43,827 nucleotides of DNA from assembly GCF_014696875.1 (NCBI RefSeq), contig NZ_JACJQV010000107.1, positions 1 to 43,827 on the forward strand. Reading direction: 5' to 3'. Of the stretch, positions 8,616 through 16,321 are shown one piece after another. How positions within the stretch are numbered: position 1 is the first letter of the stretch; every line of letters starts with the position of its first letter. Under the pieces are notes generated by a model. It was not told the DNA's origin and ran no database searches. It was given only the letters and a program-made list of their open reading frames with translations. A program made the translations under genes and the position numbers. This DNA comes from Microcystis wesenbergii FACHB-1317 (GTDB lineage: Bacteria; Cyanobacteriota; Cyanobacteriia; Cyanobacteriales; Microcystaceae).

Positions 8616-8701
8616 AACTAAACAATTATTCTGGATTCTTGCCCCTTTACATGATAGCTAAATAAATCAATCTAAAATAGCGGAGGATAGAAATTTATCA
8701 A

Positions 8702-8923
8702 ATGTACCTCATTAAGAATAATAGATTTGTTAAACTTCTCAAAAAACACAGGTTTGTCAGATTTTTGTTGGTGGGTGTGCTGAATACCATTTTTGGATAT
8801 TCCCTCTTTGCTGTACTAATCCTCATCGGTCTAAATTATAAATATGCTGTTTTAATTGGTACCATTCTGGGAGTTTTATTTAACTTTCAAACCACGGGAA
8901 GACTGGTTTTTGGGTTGAGTTAA
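8702..8923 (+). pseudogene. Truncated GtrA-family gene (duplicate copy)
   Basis: The 73 residues align from the first methionine with the N-terminal half of the intact GtrA protein at 10134-10559 (both have KKHRFVRFLLVG and LFNFQTTGRLVFG). The frame then stops immediately after GRLVFG with LS and TAA, and the other two membrane segments are absent. Over the last roughly 50 bases before the break the two copies differ at one position, although they are more diverged upstream, hinting at recombination or gene conversion near the break. GtrA proteins are four-helix membrane proteins that help move lipid-linked sugars. This fragment keeps about two helices and is probably not functional. Confidence 0.85.
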
Positions 8924-8926
8924 TCC

Positions 8927-9079
8927 ATGACAAATACCACAAATTATCAAGCACTGATTACAGGAGGTTCTCGCGGCATTGGAGCAGCTATAGCCTCAGC
9001 ACTAGAGAGTCAGGTAATTCAGATTATCGCCCCTAAACGCTCAAAAAAAGTAAAAACTGGAGAACAAACAGCATGGTAA
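8927..9079 (+). pseudogene. 5' fragment of an SDR gene (second duplicate)
   Basis: Starting three bases after the GtrA fragment, 50 codons encode MTNTTNYQALITGGSRGIG (the NAD(P)-binding TGxxxGIG motif of classical SDRs) up to IIAP, then unrelated residues to a TAA at 9077-9079. The first 40 residues closely match the SDR pseudogene starting at 9597. The catalytic tyrosine/lysine and the rest of the fold are missing. The break is followed directly by the toxin-antitoxin pair, whose first start codon overlaps the end of this fragment. Confidence 0.8.
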
Positions 9080-9318
9080 TGGTTAGAATGCAAGTCTCCT
9101 TAGAGTCTTTAATCGAGGCAATTGCCACCCTTGATTTAGGAGTGAAACGAAAACTTATGGAAATTATAGAAGATCAGATTTTTGAATCAGAAGAAGAGTC
9201 CATGGAAAATGATCCAGAGGTGTTAGCTGAAGTAGAGGAAGCACGAAAGGCTTATCAGATAGGCGACTATCAAACTATTCAAGAATATATCACTAATCAA
9301 TCTGAACAAGCTTCATGA
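9073..9318 (+). CDS. Antitoxin partner of RelE/ParE toxin
   Basis: A small acidic protein of up to 81 residues (MVMVRMQVSLESLIEAI ... ARKAYQIGDYQTIQEYI) whose stop overlaps the start of the downstream RelE/ParE-like toxin gene by four bases. This is the standard layout of type II modules, where the antitoxin neutralises the toxin and often represses the operon. ATG codons at 9073, 9079 and 9088 are all possible starts; MQVSLESLIEAI from 9088 matches where similar cyanobacterial antitoxins begin. The module lies inside a broken duplication of sugar genes and may have arrived by insertion there. Confidence 0.75.
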   Translation: MVMVRMQVSLESLIEAIATLDLGVKRKLMEIIEDQIFESEEESMENDPEVLAEVEEARKAYQIGDYQTIQEYITNQSEQAS

Positions 9319-9575
9319 ATTACGAAGTCATCATCCCTAAACCTGTGCAGAAGCAGTTGAAAAGCTTTCCAGATGATGTGCAAACTCGCCTGAACGAAAA
9401 AATCCTTCTACTGACTGACGAACCCCGTCCTTCGGGAGTTAAAAAGTTGAAAGGCTATGCCAATGAATATCGTCCTAGGGTAGGTGATTATCGAGTGCGT
9501 TATGAAATTGATGATCAAGGCTCGGTTGTCATCATTCTGAGTTGTAGGCATCGAAAAGATGCTTACAAAGGATGA
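9315..9575 (+). CDS. RelE/ParE-family toxin
   Basis: 86 residues with the compact RelE/ParE fold signature: an N-terminal YEVIIPKPVQKQLKSFP strand-helix, then KLKGYANEYRPRVGDYRVRYEI, and a final VIILSCRHRKDAY. The arginine-rich R-GDYRV-Y core and the terminal HRKDAY are typical of RelE-type mRNA interferases that cut ribosome-bound mRNA, although ParE gyrase poisons share the fold and cannot be excluded. Start ATG at 9315 overlaps the antitoxin stop. Length and motifs are complete, so the toxin is probably functional and requires its antitoxin. Confidence 0.85.
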   Translation: MNYEVIIPKPVQKQLKSFPDDVQTRLNEKILLLTDEPRPSGVKKLKGYANEYRPRVGDYRVRYEIDDQGSVVIILSCRHRKDAYKG

Positions 9576-9596
9576 CTCACTATGAGAATTTATTTT

Positions 9597-10074
9597 ATGA
9601 CAAATTTAACAAACCATAAAGCTCTAATTACAGGAGCTTCTCGCAGAATTGGAGTAGCTATAGCTTCATTTCTAGAGAATCAAGGGACTGAGATTATCGC
9701 CCCCATGCAATTAATCAAAGGGGTTTCTCCAGCCATGAAAACCGCAGGCTGGGGTAGAATTTTTAACATCAGTTCTATTTTCAGTCTATTCTGTCACCAA
9801 AGCCGGACTGAACGCCCTAACCCGCAGTGCTGCTCTAGAATTCGCCACCTATGGTATTCTAGTTAATGCAGTCTGTCTAGGTTATGTGGGGACGGAGCTA
9901 ACTTTTGCTAACAACTCACCTGAGCAGTTGGCGGGAATTGCTTCTTCCATTCCCCTCCAGCGCCTAGCCCAACCTGATGAAATCGCCAAATTAGTTGTTT
10001 TTCTGTGTTCGCAAGACAATACCTACCTCACCGGACAAAGTATAATTATTGATGGAGGATTTACCTGTAAATAA
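9597..10074 (+). pseudogene. SDR-family oxidoreductase pseudogene (deletion plus frameshift)
   Basis: The start (MTNLTNHKALITGASRRIG) is that of a classical SDR. The sequence then jumps from IIAP directly to MQLIKGVSPAMK, so roughly 80 residues of the usual 250-residue protein are missing. After FNISSIFS the frame shifts. The correct continuation (SVYSVTKAGLNALTRSA, with the YxxxK pair) reads in another frame down to YLTGQSIIIDGGFTCK and a stop at 10074. Both deletion sides contain Ala-Pro codons (GCCCC), suggesting loss by short homology. No intact SDR remains in this segment, so the reductase step has been lost here or is supplied elsewhere. Confidence 0.85.
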
Positions 10075-10133
10075 AATCAAGGTTGTCATAACATATAAAA
10101 AATCGCAACTGTCTATTGGAGATAAATCGTAAA

Positions 10134-10559
10134 ATGTATCTTCTTAAAAAGAATAAATTTGTCGCCATTGTCAAGAAACACAGATTTGTCCGTTTCTTGC
10201 TGGTTGGTGCAATAAATACCCTGTTTGGTTATTTTTCCTTTGCCACTCTCATTCTTATTGGGCTGGATTACAAGTTAGCTGCTTTGCTGGCTACCATTCT
10301 GGGAGTCTTATTTAACTTTCAAACCACGGGAAGACTGGTTTTTGGTAGCAAAAACAACAAATTGATTTTTCGTTTTGTCTTAGTTTATGTGGTGACTTTC
10401 TTGTTGAATGTCGAGGTGCTGAGAATTGTTGATGCTATTGATATTGGCATCGAGCAAAAAACTAAAATGTTAATCGCTGGTGCTATCTTACTGTTACCGA
10501 TGGCCGTTATCTCTTTTATTTTAATGAAACTATTTGTTTTTAGAGAAGGCTCACAATGA
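10134..10559 (+). CDS. GtrA-family membrane protein
   Basis: 141 residues with four hydrophobic segments, as in GtrA/DPMS-like proteins: FVRFLLVGAINTLFGY, a second around AALLATILGVLF, then FVLVYVVTFLLNV and AGAILLLPMAVISFILM. Family members are proposed to flip polyprenyl-phosphate-linked sugars across the inner membrane for glycan decoration. The ATG at 10134 (MYLLKKNKF) is preceded by GGAG and matches the start of the truncated duplicate at 8702; a TTG at 10116 is less likely. Its stop overlaps the ATG of the GT2 gene by four bases, the classic GtrA-GtrB pairing. Confidence 0.9.
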   Translation: MYLLKKNKFVAIVKKHRFVRFLLVGAINTLFGYFSFATLILIGLDYKLAALLATILGVLFNFQTTGRLVFGSKNNKLIFRFVLVYVVTFLLNVEVLRIVDAIDIGIEQKTKMLIAGAILLLPMAVISFILMKLFVFREGSQ

Positions 10560-11488
10560 AAAAAATTACTGTAATGACCCCTTGTTATAATGAAGAAGGA
10601 AATATTGAAGACCTTTACCTGCGGGTTAAAGAAGTCTTTAATCAGTTACCTAACTATGAGTATGAACATATTTTTATCGATAACGCTTCCCAAGATAAAA
10701 CTGTAGATGAATTAAAAAAAATTGCTCAAAAAGACCCCAGGATAAAAGTTATCGTTAATGCTAGAAATTTCGGTCCAGTTCGTTCCAGTTACCATGGTAT
10801 TCTTCAGTGTTACGGAGACGCGGTTATTCCTATTGTAGCAGATCTGCAAGATCCTCCGGGATTAATCCTAGAATTTGTCAAGAAGTGGGAAGAAGGCTAC
10901 AAAGTTGTTAAAGCGGTTAAAGCTCCGATGAAAGAAGGAGCTTTTTTCTATTTTGCTAGACAAATTTTTTATTCTTTAATGGACAATCTTTCAGATATAA
11001 AAATTACTAGAAATTTTACAGGTTTCGGGTTATATGATCGCAAGGTTATTGATGTTCTACGGGAGATTAACGATCCCTATCCCTATTTTAGGGGACTCAT
11101 TGAAGAGTTGGGTTTTGAAAGTTTCTCTTTTGAGTATCAACAACAACGGCGAAAACGGGGTATAAGTAGTTACAACTTCTATCGATACTATAGCGATGCG
11201 ATGTTGGGTATTACCAGTCACTCCCAAGTACCCCTCAGACTGGCCACCATGTTAGGCTTTACTTTGTCCCTCTTGAGTCTGGTAGTGGCGTTAGGTTATT
11301 TAATCGCCAAATTATTGTTCTGGGATTATTTTCCTTTAGGAACCGCACCAATCATGATCGGACTATTTTTACTCGCTTCTGTGCAACTATTTTTCATCGG
11401 TATTATTGGCGAATATATTGGGTTAATGCACATGAGAATTTTAAAAAGGCCTTTAGTTGTCGAACGAGAACGGATTAACTTTGAGTGA
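10556..11488 (+). CDS. GtrB/DPM1-like family 2 glycosyltransferase
   Basis: 310 residues. The N-terminal GT2 catalytic domain shows VMTPCYNEEGNIEDLY, IDNASQDKT, a nucleotide-sugar site VADLQDPPGLI, and RKRGISSYNFYRYY. Two C-terminal membrane helices follow (LSLLSLVVALGYLIAKLL and LFLLASVQLFFIGIIGEYIG). This is the layout of bactoprenol glucosyltransferases (GtrB) and DPM-type enzymes, which load a sugar on polyprenyl phosphate at the cytoplasmic face. Translational coupling with gtrA supports joint function: GT2 makes the lipid-linked sugar, GtrA helps translocate it. The sugar donor is unknown. Confidence 0.9.
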   Translation: MKKITVMTPCYNEEGNIEDLYLRVKEVFNQLPNYEYEHIFIDNASQDKTVDELKKIAQKDPRIKVIVNARNFGPVRSSYHGILQCYGDAVIPIVADLQDPPGLILEFVKKWEEGYKVVKAVKAPMKEGAFFYFARQIFYSLMDNLSDIKITRNFTGFGLYDRKVIDVLREINDPYPYFRGLIEELGFESFSFEYQQQRRKRGISSYNFYRYYSDAMLGITSHSQVPLRLATMLGFTLSLLSLVVALGYLIAKLLFWDYFPLGTAPIMIGLFLLASVQLFFIGIIGEYIGLMHMRILKRPLVVERERINFE

Positions 11489-11833
11489 GTGACTGTATTT
11501 GTTATACTAACTTAATCTTGGAGGACAAATGGTAATGGTTAGGCGTTGGGTTTCATGCTTCAACCCAACCTACTTTCATCTTATATTTAATTCCACCCAC
11601 CTACTTAAATACAATAGAAAACCTATCTGGATTAGCTAATCTATATATAGCGTTTTTCAGTCTAATGAGGTATAGTAAATCCATCGATAGATAGGCGTTT
11701 CAGCGTTTCAATCGGGACTCACCGCTATAGTAAAATGTAGATTCTGTGTACCCCCCCACTTTTCTATACCGATTTAGTCTGATTGACGATTCGATCGTAA
11801 AATAGCAACAGATCAAGAGAGTACAGGTCAAAT
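11489..11833. other. Gene-free spacer with a hairpin and repeat-like sequence
   Basis: No credible ORF. At 11545-11569 GTTGGGTT and AACCCAAC form a perfect 8-bp stem with a nine-base loop, inside GGTTAGGC...CCTAC. This could act as a weak terminator after the GT2 gene, but no T-run follows. The rest (about 11640-11800, with CTATATATAGCG and GCGTTTCAGCGTTTC stretches) looks like worn mobile DNA, but I cannot define ends. Confidence 0.45.
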
Positions 11834-12103
11834 ATGCCGAAATTTGTTGTCTGGGGTAGTTATTGTGAAAATGTGCTGGAAAAACGCGCTCCCTATCGTC
11901 AAGCGCATCTAGAGGGATTAAATCAACAGAAAGAACGGGGAATTCTCATTACTATCGGACCAACGGCAGATTTAAGCCAAGTTTTCGCAATTTATCAGGC
12001 AGTCAGCGAGTCAGAAGTGCGAGAATTAATCGAAGCGGATCCCTATTGGCAAAATGGTATCTGGACAGAATACCAAGTCAAAGAATGGATTCAAGCTATC
12101 TAA
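11834..12103 (+). CDS. YciI-like (YCII domain) protein
   Basis: 89 residues with the YCII fold pattern: an N-terminal strand (MPKFVVWGSYCENVLEKRAPYRQAH, with the His of the proposed active site), a central GILITIGPT segment, and a C-terminal EADPYWQNGIW...KEWIQAI that matches the DPF/W motif of YciI proteins. Family members resemble small ferredoxin-like dehalogenase/muconolactone isomerase folds, but their substrate is generally unknown. The gene is full length and stands alone, with SMC downstream after a palindromic spacer. Confidence 0.85.
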   Translation: MPKFVVWGSYCENVLEKRAPYRQAHLEGLNQQKERGILITIGPTADLSQVFAIYQAVSESEVRELIEADPYWQNGIWTEYQVKEWIQAI

Positions 12104-12107
12104 GGGG

Positions 12108-12219
12108 GCTATCAGCTATATTTTTCTATAAGGGTGTTGTCATCTCCGGTCAAGTCTGAGGATATTTTCAAGGATAAACCGAAGTTATCCCTTATAGATT
12201 AAAGCTGACAGCTGATAGC
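12108..12219. repeat. 112-bp element with nested inverted repeats
   Basis: The outer arms are a perfect 10-bp inverted repeat, GCTATCAGCT at 12108-12117 and AGCTGATAGC at 12210-12219. An inner pair, CTATAAGGG at 12126-12134 and CCCTTATAG at 12189-12197, is perfect over 9 bp. It fills almost the whole gap between the YciI gene and smc. It looks like a small palindromic mobile repeat and could form a long RNA hairpin. No flanking target duplication is evident. Confidence 0.6.
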
Positions 12220-12242
12220 TTGCCTACTTTTTGCTTATCGCC

Positions 12243-15200
12243 ATGGTTTACATCAAAAAGGTCGAACTCTCACACTTCAAATCCTTCGGGGGAACGACTC
12301 CCATCCCCTTTTTACCGGGGTTTACGGTGGTTTCTGGTCCAAATGGTTCGGGAAAGTCGAATATCCTCGACGCATTGCTATTTTGCTTGGGATTAGCTAC
12401 TTCCAAGGGAATGCGGGCCGAAAGATTACCGGATTTAGTCAATCACAGCTATAACAGTCAACGTCATAGTGCGGAAGCGAGTGTTTCGGTGACTTTTGAT
12501 GTTACCGATATTCCCGAGGCAACCGACAGGGATTGGACGGTTTCCCGACGCTTAAAAGTGGCTAAGGGTGGCAGCTATACTTCTACCTACTATATCAATG
12601 GGGAAACCTGTACGGTTAGCGAACTTCACGACCAGTTAAACCGTTTACGCATCTATCCCGAAGGGTACAACGTGGTGTTACAGGGGGACGTAACCCGAAT
12701 TATCAGCATGAATGCTAAGGAAAGACGGGAAATTATCGACGAATTGGCAGGAGTAGCCGAATTTGACCGCAAAATTGAGAAAACTAAGGAGAATATCGAT
12801 TCGGTTAAAGAAAGGGAAGAACGCTGCCAAATAATTGCCACAGAATTGCAAAAATCTCTGGAGAAATTAGCACTCGATCGCATTAAAGCTGAAAAATACC
12901 AAAAACTCAAGGCCCAAGTCCAAGAAAAACAACAATGGGAAATTGTCCTCCATTGGCAAAATCTCCAGCAGCGCTGCCAGCAAGTACAAGGACAAATTCA
13001 AGCTGGGGAAAGGGAAAAACAGGTTTTAACCGAGACTATCGCCAATTTATCCGAACAAATCGCCCAAAATAGTCAAGAATTAGAGAAACTCAATCAACAG
13101 GTCAAAGCTTTTGGGGAAGATGAACACCTGTCCCTAACTTCCCGATTAGCGAGTCAACAGGCCAAACGACAACAACAGCAACAACGACAAAAAGAGTTAG
13201 AAAACCTCGAAAAAGAATCTCAGGCACAGAAAACCAGACTTTTAGAGGAAATTAATCGCTATAATCGCGAATTAAACCAGATTACTGCCCAAAAAAGCCG
13301 TTTAGAAACTGAAATTTTACCCAATCTCCTACGGACAACCCAAACCGCAAGGGAAACCCTAGAAAACCATCGTCTGCAAGCAAGTAGTCTCGCGGAAGCG
13401 TCAGAAGCTTGGGTAAAAGAACAAAGTGACCTTTCCCGCAATATTACCCGTCTTCAGGAACAATTAAACCCCTACCGTAGCCAACGGGCCCAATTGACCG
13501 AAAGATGCGATCGATTGCAAACTAATATAGTAGAAGCTGGTCAACGTCTGCAAGAATTAGAGCAAGTTATTAGCACAAAAACAGAAGAAAGTCAAGAAAT
13601 ATTACAAAAAATTAATCAATCGGAACCAGATATCCAAAATTTAGCCCAAAAACTCACCATTGCCGAACAAAATCGCGTTATCAGTCAGGACACCCAAAAA
13701 CGTCTGCTAAAAGAACAACGGGACAAACAGAGGGAATTAGATAAACTGGAAGCGACCAAGCAAGCGCAACAGGAGGCCCAGGGAACCTATGCCACTCAAA
13801 TATTATTACAGTCAGATTTGCCCGGAATCTGCGGATTAGTGGCACAATTAGGCGAAGTAGAGGAACGTTATCAAATTGCTCTTGAAATCGCCGCCGGAGG
13901 TCGTTTAGGTCATGTAGTCGTCCAAGACGATAGCGTTGCGGCTGCCGGAATTGCCTTGCTAAAACAGCGTCGCATCGGTAGGGCCACTTTTTTACCCCTG
14001 AATAAAATTCGTCCTCCCCGTCCCCAGGATATTTCCTCTCTGCGTCACGCGCGGGGTTATCTGGATTTAGCGGTGAATTTAGTTAAGTTTCAATCCCAGT
14101 ATCGTGAGGTTTTTAACTATATTTTTGGCAGTACCGTGGTTTTCGAGGATATAGATTCTGCCCGTTATTATATCAATCAATATCGCATCGTTACTTTGGA
14201 TGGCGAGTTATTAGAGATGACTGGCGCTATGACCGGAGGCAGCCAACCGACGCGATCGGGGCTGCGTTTTGGTAAAATTTCTCCTAAGGAGTCTAGTGAA
14301 GCGGAATCTCTACGGGAAAGATTAGCAGAAATCGATCGCATTCTTACCCGCAACGAGGAAAAAATCACCCAAGTTAATCATCTTATCAGTCAGTTAACCC
14401 AACAGTTAACCGAAACCCGTCAAAGTCATCGGGAAAATCAATTATCTCTACAACAATTAAGCAAGGATTTACAACGTTTAACCACAGAAAAAGAGGATTT
14501 AACCCGTCAATTATCGGGACAGCAAGAGGAAATTAGTATTTCTAGTCAACGGTTAGAGGTATTAACTAGAGAAATTCCTGAGTTAGAGTTATCTTTACAG
14601 CAAGAACAGGAGAAATTAACTGCTTTAGAGGCCAATCATACCCATAGCGAATGGCAACAGGTACAGGGAATAATTCGCAGTCAAGAATTAGAGTTACAAA
14701 CCCAAGAAAATCACCTCGCTACAGTCCGCGAACAGTTAAAAGATTTACAAAGTCAACAGATCAGACTAGAGGAAAAAAGTCAAGAGTCTGCGGATAGAAT
14801 TATTGAGATTGAGAAAATAATTACCGATGCAGTTAATCAGAGAAATATCGGTAATCTGGAGATAGAAAAACTTGATCACCATATTTTAGAAATCAATCAA
14901 GCTTTACAGCAATTATCCCGACAACTAGGGGAAACCAAGCAAAAAAGAGACCAATTAGAGACAGTTTTGCGACAACAACAAAACCAACAACAACAGGCTA
15001 TCTGGCAATCGGAAAAGTTAGTCAACAATCAAGAGGAAAGACAAGCATTACTAACCACTTTACAGACAGAAATTAGTCAACTAGAAAGCGACTTACCCAA
15101 TCCCTTGCCCGAAATTCCTGAAAGCGAACGAGATTTCGAGAAAATTCAAAGCGATATTCGGCAGTTACAAAAGAAATTAGCAGCTTTAGAACCTGTGAAT

Positions 15201-15773
15201 ATGTTAGCTTTAGAAGAACACCAAAAAACTAAAGAGAGATTAGATGAACTATCAGAAAAACTGCAAACTCTAGAAGGAGAAAGAACCGAACTACTTTTAC
15301 GGATAGAAAACTTTACCACCCTCAGATTTAATGCTTTTCAGGAAGCATTTACTGCCGTTAACGAAAACTTTAAGAATATATTTGCCACCCTGTCCGATGG
15401 TGATGGTTACTTACAACTAGAAGACGAAAATGACCCCTTTAATGGTGGCTTAAATCTGGTGGCACATCCCAAAGGAAAACCAGTACAGCGATTAAGTTCC
15501 ATGTCTGGAGGTGAAAAATCTTTAACCGCTTTAAGCTTTATTTTTTCCCTACAAAGATATCGTCCTTCTCCCTTTTATGCGTTTGATGAAGTGGATATGT
15601 TTTTAGATGGGGCCAATGTAGAGAAATTGGCCAAAATGATTCAAAAACAAGCACAACAAGCGCAATTTATTGTCGTTAGTTTGCGTCGGCCGATGATTGA
15701 AGCATCGGAAAGAACCATCGGTGTCACCCAAGCGCGGGGAACCCATACACAGGTACTAGGAATTAAAGTTTAA
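12243..15773 (+). CDS. smc: Chromosome segregation ATPase SMC
   Basis: 1176 residues with the complete SMC plan. The N-terminal head has Walker A GPNGSGKSN near residue 33. A long coiled coil rich in Q, E, K and L follows. The hinge lies at about residues 525-665 (GICGLVAQLGEVEERYQIAL ... LEMTGAMTGG). The returning coiled coil leads to the C-terminal head with the ABC signature LSSMSGGEKSLTAL near residue 1084 and Walker B FYAFDEVDMFLDGA near 1111. SMC dimers with ScpA/ScpB organise and help segregate the chromosome; scpA/scpB are not in this window. An upstream TTG at 12231 is possible, but the ATG at 12243 (MVYIKKVELSHFKSF) matches the conserved N-terminus. Confidence 0.97.
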   Translation: MVYIKKVELSHFKSFGGTTPIPFLPGFTVVSGPNGSGKSNILDALLFCLGLATSKGMRAERLPDLVNHSYNSQRHSAEASVSVTFDVTDIPEATDRDWTVSRRLKVAKGGSYTSTYYINGETCTVSELHDQLNRLRIYPEGYNVVLQGDVTRIISMNAKERREIIDELAGVAEFDRKIEKTKENIDSVKEREERCQIIATELQKSLEKLALDRIKAEKYQKLKAQVQEKQQWEIVLHWQNLQQRCQQVQGQIQAGEREKQVLTETIANLSEQIAQNSQELEKLNQQVKAFGEDEHLSLTSRLASQQAKRQQQQQRQKELENLEKESQAQKTRLLEEINRYNRELNQITAQKSRLETEILPNLLRTTQTARETLENHRLQASSLAEASEAWVKEQSDLSRNITRLQEQLNPYRSQRAQLTERCDRLQTNIVEAGQRLQELEQVISTKTEESQEILQKINQSEPDIQNLAQKLTIAEQNRVISQDTQKRLLKEQRDKQRELDKLEATKQAQQEAQGTYATQILLQSDLPGICGLVAQLGEVEERYQIALEIAAGGRLGHVVVQDDSVAAAGIALLKQRRIGRATFLPLNKIRPPRPQDISSLRHARGYLDLAVNLVKFQSQYREVFNYIFGSTVVFEDIDSARYYINQYRIVTLDGELLEMTGAMTGGSQPTRSGLRFGKISPKESSEAESLRERLAEIDRILTRNEEKITQVNHLISQLTQQLTETRQSHRENQLSLQQLSKDLQRLTTEKEDLTRQLSGQQEEISISSQRLEVLTREIPELELSLQQEQEKLTALEANHTHSEWQQVQGIIRSQELELQTQENHLATVREQLKDLQSQQIRLEEKSQESADRIIEIEKIITDAVNQRNIGNLEIEKLDHHILEINQALQQLSRQLGETKQKRDQLETVLRQQQNQQQQAIWQSEKLVNNQEERQALLTTLQTEISQLESDLPNPLPEIPESERDFEKIQSDIRQLQKKLAALEPVNMLALEEHQKTKERLDELSEKLQTLEGERTELLLRIENFTTLRFNAFQEAFTAVNENFKNIFATLSDGDGYLQLEDENDPFNGGLNLVAHPKGKPVQRLSSMSGGEKSLTALSFIFSLQRYRPSPFYAFDEVDMFLDGANVEKLAKMIQKQAQQAQFIVVSLRRPMIEASERTIGVTQARGTHTQVLGIKV

Positions 15774-15785
15774 CCTAAGATGCAA

Positions 15786-15848
15786 GTGGGGTGTGGGGTG
15801 TGGGGTGTAGGGTGTAGGGTGTAGGGTGTGGGGTGTGGGGTGTGGGGA
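15786..15848. repeat. Nine-copy heptanucleotide tandem array (GTGGGGT/GTAGGGT)
   Basis: Nine perfect 7-base units run without a gap: three GTGGGGT, three GTAGGGT, two GTGGGGT and a final GTGGGGA. They lie just after the smc stop. Heptanucleotide short tandemly repeated repetitive sequences are known from cyanobacteria. The G-rich strand could form quadruplex structures. A related TCTCCTA-type repeat follows at about 15863-15881. Confidence 0.9.
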
Positions 15849-16055
15849 GAATAAATAAAAAAGTCTCCTATCTCCTATCTCCTGACTTGAAAATAGAAGC
15901 TGAAATAACGCAAATTAGTCAATCATACGGTCATCCGTTCAGTATAGGCTACATATCAGCAGAGACACTCCTGCAAGGGGAGTGACTCTCAAATTATTAC
16001 AGATGCGTCAGCGGCTGCGTGTAAGCATCCCACCGAAAAACTAATGCGCGGGGGG

Positions 16056-16110
16056 TTTGGGGGCGGCGCCACGCCCCCAACGGGGGGTTTGGGGGGTAGA
16101 ACCCCCCAAA
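16056..16110. repeat. Pair of adjacent GC-rich perfect hairpins
   Basis: TTGGGGGCG (16057-16065) pairs with CGCCCCCAA (16072-16080) across a six-base loop. TTTGGGGGGT (16088-16097) pairs with ACCCCCCAAA (16101-16110) across a three-base loop. The two lie eight bases apart in the 15774-16321 spacer, which has no gene. They resemble dispersed palindromic repeats; terminator function is doubtful because no T-run follows. Confidence 0.75.
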
Positions 16111-16218
16111 AGCTTGGATTGAGCGATAAAATCCGAAGTAATACTAAACCCCTTGAGTAACGCACAGAAAGCTTTTCAGTGATCAGTAAACAGTAATCAG
16201 TGAACTGAAAACTCACAT

Positions 16219-16246
16219 CTGATAACTGATAACTGATAACTGATAA
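16219..16246. repeat. Four-copy CTGATAA heptamer array
   Basis: Four perfect CTGATAA units end in CTGC. The same heptamer family makes the larger arrays at 37081-37115 and 40796-40914. Degenerate relatives (CAGTGATCAGTAA...) precede it from about 16179. Confidence 0.85.
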
Positions 16247-16321
16247 CTGCCAGACAAGCCGGACAAAGTTAAGTTATATTAAGATTACTCAGAATGCGTC
16301 CTCGTCCCATTCAGAAATCCC

